A stretch of DNA of 5,073 nucleotides from Anaerobacillus sp. (lineage in GTDB: Bacteria > Bacillota > Bacilli > Bacillales > Anaerobacillaceae): NCBI GenBank assembly GCA_007118195.1, contig SKSA01000175.1, forward strand, positions 1 to 5,073. Direction: 5' to 3'. A program made the translations under genes and the position numbers. The first letter of the stretch is position 1. Each line of letters starts with the position of its first letter. A model generated the notes under the pieces. It ran no database searches. It saw only the letters and a program-made list of their open reading frames with translations, and was not told the origin of the DNA. Positions 1 to 5,073 of the stretch are shown here, in pieces.

Positions 1-24
1 AAATTGTCTGGTACTAACATTCAT

Positions 25-45
25 TTGATATATATTATGTATCAA
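25..45. promoter_or_regulatory. Near-perfect 21-bp palindrome, possible operator
   Basis: TTGATA (25-30) and TATCAA (40-45) flank a core that is also symmetric. Of the ten base-pair positions around the centre at 35, only 31/39 fails to match. A perfect TTGACA lies upstream on the minus strand (68-73), but no -10 box lies at normal spacing. The rest of 1-160 holds no coding region I can support. The site may serve a gene beyond the left edge; that is inference. Confidence 0.3.
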
Positions 46-152
46 CAACTAACATTGCTTTAGATTGTGTCAATGAAAGTTTTTATCATAACAATACTTT
101 TACTTACAAACTTATTCCCCAACCACCAACAATCAAAACCTAAATTAGAATT

Positions 153-201
153 TATATAAAATAAAAACGAGTTTACTCCCCCAGCAGGAACAACCTCGTT
201 T
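153..201 (-). terminator. Rho-independent terminator after the TVP38-family gene
   Basis: On the coding strand AAACGAG (195-201) pairs with CTCGTTT (165-171) across a 23-nt loop. The stem is followed by a T-rich tract (TTATTTTATA). The stem begins 16 nt beyond the stop codon. The large loop makes it less than ideal, and the position and T-tract support it. It marks the end of the minus-strand gene group. Confidence 0.7.
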
Positions 202-216
202 ATATCTCTTATACTA

Positions 217-915
217 TTAAAATGTCTTTCTTCTCTCTATAGGTAATTTAAACTGTATTAATGGCTCCTGCTGTTTTTTTTTTGCCTTTTTGTAGATAAA
301 AAACGTAATAATTGCAAGTCCCGCCACTAAAAACAAAACATATTGATCAAGCGTTCCATTTAGAAATCCTAATGGAACAAGGGAGAGAATGAAAAAATAA
401 ATAAGATTTCCTAGCCCCGTTGCTATTATGAAATCTTTAAATTTAATTGAACTAACCCCACTCACCATATTTATAATACTTGTTGGAACAAGAGGAAAGA
501 CCCTTGCAACAAATACGTACATAAAACCGTTTTCTTCAGCCTTTTTCTTAATACTTTCACTAATTTTATTCTCTAAAATACCTTTAAAGAAATAGCGGAT
601 ACTAACAAAAACGATTGCCGCAGCTATAACACTAAAAATCCAACTCCATATTACCCCATAGATAAACCCAAAAAATGCAATATTTTTCGTTAAAATTAAA
701 ATTAACGGAATCACTGTTAGTGTATTTTGAATCAATATCACTATAAAAGTTATTAATAACAATAAAGGTAATTGATCGCTAACTGTTGAGTACAGATTTT
801 CTAGTTCGCCTGACCTTAATGTATAAAATAAGTCTGTATTTAAAACAAAATGTATGGTTATTACTAAAATAGTAAGAAACGAAACGACCTTTATCCAGCC
901 TTTGATTAGATTCAC
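217..915 (-). CDS. TVP38/TMEM64 family (DedA-like, VTT-domain) membrane protein
   Basis: This 232-residue polytopic membrane protein belongs to the TVP38/TMEM64 group of the DedA superfamily. Some superfamily members act as lipid scramblases or flippases or support envelope homeostasis; the role of this copy is unknown. Hydrophobic segments lie around residues 8-25, 50-75, 79-106, 133-152, 162-185 and 191-208. The VTT hallmark is visible as FVARVFPLVPTSIINMVSG (135-153), with the arginine and the spaced prolines typical of the family. A glycine-containing half-helix region (79-106) precedes it. The C-terminal tail is basic (KKAKKKQQ) and contains a run of ten A residues in the coding strand. 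The start is GTG, with an in-frame TGA three codons upstream; no ATG in this frame precedes the first membrane segment. The GTG overlaps the ribosome binding sequence, so the exact start is uncertain. A terminator follows the stop codon. The family call is strong. Confidence 0.88.
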   Translation of the reverse strand: MNLIKGWIKVVSFLTILVITIHFVLNTDLFYTLRSGELENLYSTVSDQLPLLLLITFIVILIQNTLTVIPLILILTKNIAFFGFIYGVIWSWIFSVIAAAIVFVSIRYFFKGILENKISESIKKKAEENGFMYVFVARVFPLVPTSIINMVSGVSSIKFKDFIIATGLGNLIYFFILSLVPLGFLNGTLDQYVLFLVAGLAIITFFIYKKAKKKQQEPLIQFKLPIERRKTF

Positions 916-921
916 CTTCTT
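912..921 (-). promoter_or_regulatory. Unusual ribosome binding site overlapping the GTG start of the TVP38-family gene
   Basis: The coding strand reads AAGAAGGTGA, which differs by one base from the ideal anti-16S sequence AAGGAGGTGA. The GTG start codon is part of it, so there is no normal spacer. In this frame TGA AAG AAG precedes the GTG, so the start cannot be moved far upstream. The next in-frame codons (AAT CTA ATC AAA) offer only a rare AUC as an alternative start. An upstream ATG (in AAAATGAAAG) is in a different frame. Confidence 0.5.
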
Positions 922-932
922 TCATTTTCCTC

Positions 933-941
933 ATTTTAACA
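933..941 (-). promoter_or_regulatory. Weak candidate extended -10 promoter of the TVP38-family gene
   Basis: The coding strand reads TGTTAAAAT, an extended -10 motif (TG, one base, then TAAAAT). No convincing -35 lies at the right distance. Transcription would start around 926, leaving a very short leader before the GTG. Co-transcription with the YibE/F gene is an equal possibility. Confidence 0.25.
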
Positions 942-950
942 AGGAAATAT

Positions 951-985
951 GAACAAAGTATGAATAAAAGCTTTTTCCTTTGCTC
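951..985 (-). terminator. Weak hairpin between the YibE/F and TVP38-family genes
   Basis: GAGCAAAG (978-985, coding strand) can pair with CTTTGTTC (951-958), with one G-U pair, and the loop holds the palindrome AAAAGCTTTT. The sequence after the stem is only moderately T-rich (ATATTTCCTTG). It may attenuate rather than stop transcription, or be a chance fold of A+T-rich DNA. Confidence 0.25.
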
Positions 986-1007
986 ATTATTAAGATTATC
1001 AGATTCC

Positions 1008-2261
1008 TTAAATGACTTTCTTTTGTTGAGCTGTTTTTCTCATAGATTTAATAAAAACAGAACCAACTAAAGCAGTAATTGGAATCGATAAAATTAACCC
1101 GATGCTTCCAGCTACTGTTCTTAAAATTTCCACTACTAAAAACTCCATATGAATTAGCTCAGAAAAAGTATTTTCATAGGCATATAACAACATTAAAAGC
1201 GGTAATGCTGCACCTACGTAAGCAAGGATTAACGTGTTTGCCATTGTACCCATAATATCTTTTCCAACATTCATTCCTGATTGAAACAATTGCTTCGTTT
1301 TAATCGTAGGATCTGCTTTTTTTACTTCGTCCATCGACGATGCAATTGAGATCGCCACATCCATTACAGCACCTAGTGCTCCAATAATAATACCCGCAAG
1401 CAATAAACCTTGAAAATCTATACTAACCTCATTATGGAACAATTGCAACATTCTTTCCTCTTCACCATGAAAACCTGTCAGTTTCATAGCGTTTGAGAAT
1501 ATGATCGATATAATCGCTGCTGAGGCTAGCCCACCAACTGTACCTGCAAGAGCCGCTAATGTTTTAATAGTAAATCCACTTACTGTAACAAAGGTAACTG
1601 CGGTAACAATCGCTCCAGTAACAATGGCTAACAATACTGGATGGTAACCAGCAAATAAGTAAGGTACCATAAATTTAAAAATAATAAATAGTGTAAAACC
1701 TAGTGTTAAAATAGATTTCAAGCCTTGTTTTTGACCAAATATTACTAATAACGCGATAAAAATACCTACTAATAGAATGGTAGGGCGATCTCTTTTATAA
1801 TCCATAATATCTGCCGCTAAAACGAGACCATCCTCAAACTGTATTTGCACAAACACTTTATCATTTTGTTTTAACTGAAAATTACCATACCCTCTGCCAT
1901 CGCCAGGATAGTTATAGCTTTCAGCAATAATCACATCACCTTTATACTCCCCTGAGGTAATTTGTAATTTGACAATTTGGTGCTCCATTTCCACACCACT
2001 GAAGGGATCCATTTCGGTGCTTCTCTCAACAATTTCGAGGACTTTCCCTTCCGTCTTAATTAAATTATATGAATCATCTAATAAATCTTTATTGTGTTCT
2101 CCTTGTTCAGGCCACTCTTCCCATTCTTCATCAAAATTTTCATAAATAGTATCATAGGCATCTAATCCAGTTTCTTCACTAGTTGTTTCCCCCTTAACAT
2201 TTGTTAAAGTTAAAGATAGACCGAGAACTAAAAATGTAAGTAGAACGATCGTTTTTTTCAT
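1008..2261 (-). CDS. YibE/F-family multi-pass membrane protein, function unknown
   Basis: This is a 417-residue integral membrane protein of the YibE/F family, whose biochemical role is not established. Residues 1-24 form a signal peptide or N-terminal anchor (MKK, then a hydrophobic run ending near VKG). A strikingly acidic stretch follows (about 28-60, rich in E and D, with EEWEEW). Residues about 70-152 are soluble and look beta-rich, probably outside the membrane. About seven membrane segments follow: 161-176, 181-205, 207-228, 232-257, 284-308, 339-362 and 374-405. The segment with GALGAVMDVAISIASS (294-309) is the recognisable family signature; its aspartate (D301) lies within the membrane. 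The ATG start has AGAGAAAGGG upstream with an 8-nt spacer. The gene lies 154 bp after copA, beyond a probable terminator, and its leader has its own candidate promoter and a perfect inverted repeat. The next gene starts 92 bp downstream. Transport is a reasonable guess from topology only. Family assignment is confident; function is not. Confidence 0.9.
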   Translation of the reverse strand: MKKTIVLLTFLVLGLSLTLTNVKGETTSEETGLDAYDTIYENFDEEWEEWPEQGEHNKDLLDDSYNLIKTEGKVLEIVERSTEMDPFSGVEMEHQIVKLQITSGEYKGDVIIAESYNYPGDGRGYGNFQLKQNDKVFVQIQFEDGLVLAADIMDYKRDRPTILLVGIFIALLVIFGQKQGLKSILTLGFTLFIIFKFMVPYLFAGYHPVLLAIVTGAIVTAVTFVTVSGFTIKTLAALAGTVGGLASAAIISIIFSNAMKLTGFHGEEERMLQLFHNEVSIDFQGLLLAGIIIGALGAVMDVAISIASSMDEVKKADPTIKTKQLFQSGMNVGKDIMGTMANTLILAYVGAALPLLMLLYAYENTFSELIHMEFLVVEILRTVAGSIGLILSIPITALVGSVFIKSMRKTAQQKKVI

Positions 2262-2269
2262 TACACTAA

Positions 2270-2279
2270 CCCTTTCTCT
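2270..2279 (-). promoter_or_regulatory. Ribosome binding site of the YibE/F gene
   Basis: The coding strand reads AGAGAAAGGG, ending eight nucleotides before the ATG. The spacing and purine content support the assigned start just before the signal peptide. Confidence 0.75.
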
Positions 2280-2286
2280 ATTTTCT

Positions 2287-2319
2287 TACATGAATTTAGC
2301 TCCCCCATAAATTCATGTA
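2287..2319. promoter_or_regulatory. Perfect 12-bp inverted repeat in the YibE/F gene leader (operator or RNA hairpin)
   Basis: TACATGAATTTA (2287-2298) and its exact reverse complement (2308-2319) flank a 9-nt spacer. No T-tract follows on either strand, so it is not an intrinsic terminator. The centres of the arms are 21 bp apart, two helical turns, which would suit a protein binding one DNA face. The right arm overlaps the candidate -10 box by four bases. If transcribed, it folds into a strong hairpin whose loop carries TGGGGGAGC. I do not recognise the regulator. The repeat itself is certain; the function is inferred. Confidence 0.6.
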
Positions 2320-2345
2320 TAAAACAAAAGTGTCAGCCAACTCAA
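2316..2345 (-). promoter_or_regulatory. Candidate promoter of the YibE/F gene
   Basis: On the coding strand TTGAGT (2340-2345) and TATACA (2316-2321) are separated by 18 bp. Each matches the sigma-A consensus at four of six positions. Transcription would begin near 2308, inside the inverted repeat next to it. The -35 lies within the stem of the terminator-like element. This is a moderate to weak match, but it is the best candidate between the terminator and the gene. Confidence 0.35.
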
Positions 2346-2404
2346 TACTAAAAATAGATCATGGGTAACCATTTCTAATATAGCATTTTCGTAGGGACTG
2401 ACAC
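2321..2404 (-). terminator. Probable intrinsic terminator after copA, formed by a long imperfect hairpin
   Basis: On the coding strand a GTGTCAG...CTGACAC stem (2398-2404 with 2330-2336) is followed directly by TTTTGTTTT (2321-2329). The interior between the arms also pairs in blocks up to a central four-base loop. The structure begins 11 nt after the copA stop codon. The T-rich tract lies only on the copA-downstream side, which fits termination of copA transcripts. Some read-through into the YibE/F gene cannot be excluded. Confidence 0.65.
2330..2404. repeat. 75-bp imperfect palindromic element, possibly a small dispersed repeat
   Basis: The ends are perfect 7-bp inverted repeats (GTGTCAG / CTGACAC), extended by CC/GG after a one-base bulge. 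Inside, 2344-2350 pairs with 2381-2387 (one wobble), 2355-2358 with 2374-2377, and 2361-2364 with 2369-2372, leaving a GTAA loop at the centre. The symmetry about position 2367 is much greater than a simple terminator needs. This suggests a REP-like or MITE-like palindromic unit co-opted as a terminator. No second copy is present in the window, so repeat status is inference. Confidence 0.4.
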
Positions 2405-2415
2405 ATTAAGTCAAA

Positions 2416-4881
2416 TTATATCGTTTTAAACTTTCGTAACCTTAGTGTATTTAAAACAACCGATACGGAACTAAATGCCATTGCTGCTCCAGCTAACATC
2501 GGGTTTAATAAAAGCCCAAAGACTGGGAACAGTAAACCTGCAGCTACTGGAATTAAAACAATATTATAACCGAACGCCCAACCAAGGTTTTGCCAGATCA
2601 TTCTCATTGTCGCTTTTGATAAGCGTAATGCTGTAACTACACTCATAATGTCACCGCGCATTAATGTAATGTTTGCTGTTTCCATCGCTACATCTGTACC
2701 TGTACCGATTGCAATTCCAACATCTGATTGAGCTAAGGCAGGTGCATCATTAATTCCATCACCGACCATAGCCACTACTTTACCTTCATCTTGTAGAAGC
2801 TTAACTTCTTTCGCTTTGTCTTCCGGTAACACTTCAGCTATAAAACGATCAATTCCCGCTTGTCTAGCAATCGCTTCAGCCGTTTTGTAGTGATCTCCTG
2901 TAATCATTACTACTTCTAGGCCCATTTTTTTCATCTCGCTAACCGCTTTAATCGAATCCTTTTTCAACGTATCAGCAACGGCGATAACTCCTGCGCATAC
3001 ACCATTTTCAGCAACATACATTGGAGTTTTTCCTTCATGAGCTAATTTTTCTGCTTCTGCTTTAATATTCTCGATTTCTACGTTCTTTTCTTTCATTAAT
3101 TTTAAGTTACCAATTAAGACTTCTTTTCCATCGAATGTAGCTTCAATTCCATGACCGACAATCGCTTGAAAGTTTTCTGGTTCGAATAATTTCAAACCAC
3201 GTTCTTTAGCTGCTTGAACGATTGCTTCTCCAAGTGGATGTTCAGAAGCAGTTTCAATGGAAGCAGCGATCGTTAATAATTCATCCTCTGATAGTGTAGA
3301 TGAAGTAACAACAATATCTGTTAATACAGGCTTACCTTCTGTAATTGTTCCTGTTTTATCTAAAACGACTGTATTTGTTTTATGAGCTTTTTCTAAGCTT
3401 GCTGCATCTTTAATTAGAACACCATTTTCTGCACCTTTTTCAGTTCCTACCATAATTGCTGTAGGAGTTGCTAAACCTAGAGCACACGGACAAGCGATAA
3501 TTAACACGGCAATAAACGTTGATAACGCGAATATAAGTGATGGATCTGGCCCGATGAAATACCAAACGAGTGCTGATAATGACGCAATAAAGACAACTAC
3601 CGGCACGAAGTATGCTGAAACAACGTCAACAATTCTTTGGATCGGCGCTTTTGATCCTTGCGCTTCATTAACCATACGAATAATTTGCGCAAGAGCTGTT
3701 TCTTTCCCAACCTTTGTTGCACGGAATGTAAAACTACCTGATTTATTAATCGTTGCACCGATAACTTCATCGCCAGCTGACTTTTCAATTGGAATGGATT
3801 CACCAGTTAACATTGACTCATCTACCGAAGAATTCCCTTTGATAACAACACCATCAACAGGTACTCTTTCACCTGGTCTTACTGTAATTTCATCGTCAAG
3901 CATTACCTCATCAATTGGAATTTCCATTTCTTGACCATTTCTAACAACACGAGCTGTTTTTGCTTGTAAACTCATTAATTTTTTAATCGCATTCGAGGTT
4001 TTACCTTTTGCTTTCGCTTCAAAGTATCTTCCTAATAAAATTAATGTCGTAATAACTGTCGTAACATCATAGTAAAGTTCGTTCGGGAAACCCATCCCCG
4101 TTAATGTTTCTGGAAATAGTGTCAACGCTCCACTATAGAGCCAAGCACTAGTTGTACCCATGGCTACTAATACATTCATATCTGCTGATTTATTTTTTAA
4201 GATTTTATAACTATTACGATAAAATCTCCAACCTGGTACTAATTGGACGTATGTCGTTAACAGTAATAGCACATATGGGCTAGCTAAAATAGCAGGGACC
4301 CATTCACCCCAGCCCGCCATCATATGAGGGATACTACCAATTAAAACGATCGTCGTTACAATTGCAGCGTACGTAAAGTCCTTTTTTAATTTAATTCTTT
4401 CTTTTTCTTGATCTTCAGCAGCCGTATCCTCATTTACTTCATCAAGTAATGCCGCTTCATAACCTAACTTTGTGACCGCATCAATGACACGCTGTGTTTG
4501 GAAACTACTGTCTTTCACATGTACTTGCGCTTGGTGTGAAGCTAAGTTTACTGTGACACTTCCTACTCCTTCAACTTTTGAAAGTACTTTTTCAACACGA
4601 CCTACACAAGAAGCACATGACATCCCTTTAACAGAAAAGAGATATTTCTTTTCTGGAGTGTCTGATTTTAACCTTGCTTCAAAACCTATTTTCGTAATCG
4701 CAGCTACCACTTGCTCATCTTTCACCGTAGCAGGATCATACTTTACTTGAGCTTGGTTTGTTGCTAAGTTTACACTAACAGATTCAACGCCATCTACTTT
4801 TTTCACTACTTTTTCGACACGATTCACGCAAGATGCACACGTCATGCCAATGACGTCAAATGTTTTAGTTTCTACGCTCAT
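2416..4881 (-). CDS. copA: Copper-exporting P-type ATPase CopA (P1B-1 type)
   Basis: This protein pumps Cu(I) (and probably Ag(I)) out of the cytosol across the cell membrane using ATP. In its 821 residues I see two N-terminal HMA domains with GMTCASC (12-18) and GMSCASC (86-92). Eight likely membrane segments follow, around residues 171-189, 197-216, 233-256, 268-287, 421-443, 449-474, 765-785 and 789-810. The actuator loop has TGES (359-362), the sixth segment carries the CPC copper site (464-466), and the phosphorylated aspartate is D508 in DKTGT. The ATP-binding domain has SEHPL (546-550) and GHG (576-578); TGD (661-663) and MVGDGIND (705-712) follow. YN (772-773) and MxxSS (801-805) in the last two segments complete the Cu(I) signature and separate it from Zn/Cd pumps. 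The ATG start is preceded by GGGAGGA with a 7-nt spacer. Length and domain order are normal for Bacillus CopA, and nothing is broken. It is transcribed from its own CsoR-type promoter and ends at a probable terminator. The identification is very secure. Confidence 0.98.
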   Translation of the reverse strand: MSVETKTFDVIGMTCASCVNRVEKVVKKVDGVESVSVNLATNQAQVKYDPATVKDEQVVAAITKIGFEARLKSDTPEKKYLFSVKGMSCASCVGRVEKVLSKVEGVGSVTVNLASHQAQVHVKDSSFQTQRVIDAVTKLGYEAALLDEVNEDTAAEDQEKERIKLKKDFTYAAIVTTIVLIGSIPHMMAGWGEWVPAILASPYVLLLLTTYVQLVPGWRFYRNSYKILKNKSADMNVLVAMGTTSAWLYSGALTLFPETLTGMGFPNELYYDVTTVITTLILLGRYFEAKAKGKTSNAIKKLMSLQAKTARVVRNGQEMEIPIDEVMLDDEITVRPGERVPVDGVVIKGNSSVDESMLTGESIPIEKSAGDEVIGATINKSGSFTFRATKVGKETALAQIIRMVNEAQGSKAPIQRIVDVVSAYFVPVVVFIASLSALVWYFIGPDPSLIFALSTFIAVLIIACPCALGLATPTAIMVGTEKGAENGVLIKDAASLEKAHKTNTVVLDKTGTITEGKPVLTDIVVTSSTLSEDELLTIAASIETASEHPLGEAIVQAAKERGLKLFEPENFQAIVGHGIEATFDGKEVLIGNLKLMKEKNVEIENIKAEAEKLAHEGKTPMYVAENGVCAGVIAVADTLKKDSIKAVSEMKKMGLEVVMITGDHYKTAEAIARQAGIDRFIAEVLPEDKAKEVKLLQDEGKVVAMVGDGINDAPALAQSDVGIAIGTGTDVAMETANITLMRGDIMSVVTALRLSKATMRMIWQNLGWAFGYNIVLIPVAAGLLFPVFGLLLNPMLAGAAMAFSSVSVVLNTLRLRKFKTI

Positions 4882-4888
4882 TACTAAG

Positions 4889-4895
4889 TCCTCCC
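4889..4895 (-). promoter_or_regulatory. Ribosome binding site of copA
   Basis: On the coding strand this reads GGGAGGA, seven nucleotides before the copA ATG. It is a near-ideal Shine-Dalgarno sequence and supports the chosen start. Confidence 0.9.
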
Positions 4896-4968
4896 GTCAT
4901 TCTAATAGGGTATTTTATTTTTTCTACCTTTTCCCTTTTAAAGATATGGTTTTTAATAACCTAAGTTC

Positions 4969-4997
4969 ATTATACTACTATGGGGTATAAATTGCAT
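4969..4997 (-). promoter_or_regulatory. Probable sigma-A promoter of copA
   Basis: A perfect TATAAT -10 box lies at 4969-4974 on the coding strand. Seventeen bases upstream, a weak -35 element reads ATGCAA (4992-4997). Transcription would begin near 4961 and give a leader of about 80 nt. The poor -35 and the operator inside the spacer are typical of a regulated promoter. The -10 is strong evidence; the -35 is not. Confidence 0.65.
4972..4988 (-). promoter_or_regulatory. Candidate CsoR copper-repressor operator of copA
   Basis: On the coding strand this 17-bp site reads ATACCCCATAGTAGTAT, a pseudo-palindrome with ATAC/GTAT ends and a run of C in the left half. It has the length and end pattern of the CsoR operator known from the Bacillus subtilis copZA promoter (ATACCC...GTAT). 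Its right end overlaps the -10 box by three bases, so a bound repressor would block RNA polymerase. In the family, apo-CsoR represses and Cu(I) binding releases the DNA. The right half lacks the usual G run, so affinity may be lower than for the classical site. The site assignment is by pattern only; the csoR gene is not in the window. Confidence 0.72.
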
Positions 4998-5073
4998 TAT
5001 AAATGTTTTCTATTAAGAAACAATGAAGTTTTCTTGTAAAATATTGAGATCCGGCTACAAATTTCGCACTATA

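Noticed and set aside
51..73. Perfect TTGACA on the minus strand at 68-73 as a -35 box
   Set aside because: At 16-18 bp spacing there is no acceptable -10 hexamer, so a promoter cannot be supported.
3597..3803. 68-codon minus-strand frame within copA
   Set aside because: It is out of frame with an intact, strongly supported CopA and has no features of its own.
3554..3934. 126-codon open frame on the plus strand inside copA
   Set aside because: It is antisense to highly conserved ATPase sequence, its translation has no recognisable features, and it has no convincing ribosome binding site.
4472..4750. 92-codon open frame on the plus strand opposite the copA metal-binding domains
   Set aside because: It is a by-product of codon usage in the duplicated HMA domains on the other strand; no gene signals are visible.
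2416..4881. Possible tandem HMA duplication as an unusual fusion
   Set aside because: Two N-terminal HMA domains are normal for Bacillus CopA, and no residues are missing or extra.
5015..5035. Small A+T-rich hairpin AAGAAAC / GTTTTCTT upstream of the copA promoter
   Set aside because: The stem is weak and bulged, and no T-tract follows on either strand; it is probably chance.
5023..5073. Plus-strand frame starting ATG AAG TTT and open to the right edge
   Set aside because: Only 17 codons are visible, with no ribosome binding site and no recognisable family; the segment may be plain intergenic DNA or the edge of something outside the window.

Overview
The window looks like a chromosomal segment of a low-GC Gram-positive bacterium, most likely a member of the Bacillaceae. 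The grounds are A+T-rich DNA, strong AGGAGG-like ribosome binding sites, a CsoR-type copper operator, and protein families typical of Bacillus relatives. The genus cannot be fixed from the sequence alone. All three real genes lie on the minus strand, so transcription runs from the right edge towards the left.

Right part (about 2416-5073): a complete copper-exporting P1B-type ATPase (CopA, 821 residues) with two N-terminal metal-binding domains. It has its own promoter, and a 17-bp CsoR-like operator overlaps the -10 box. No copZ or csoR gene is visible. Just after the copA stop, a 75-bp imperfect palindrome followed by a T-rich tract forms a probable intrinsic terminator. It also resembles a small dispersed palindromic repeat.

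Middle (1008-2330): a 417-residue YibE/F-family membrane protein of unknown function, with an N-terminal signal or anchor, an acidic extracytoplasmic domain and about seven membrane segments. Its leader holds a perfect 12-bp inverted repeat with a 9-nt spacer, which overlaps a candidate -10 box.

Left part (1-1007): a 232-residue TVP38/TMEM64 (DedA-like, VTT domain) membrane protein. Its GTG start is embedded in its Shine-Dalgarno sequence, and it is followed by a rho-independent terminator. The first 160 bases hold no gene I can support, only a near-perfect 21-bp palindrome.

The ATPase exports cytosolic Cu(I) and is probably induced by copper through CsoR. The other two genes encode integral membrane proteins of unclear function. 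The terminator after copA suggests they are not simply part of a copper operon. I see no mobile element genes, CRISPR array, RNA gene or clearly new multigene system. The points of interest are regulatory and structural.
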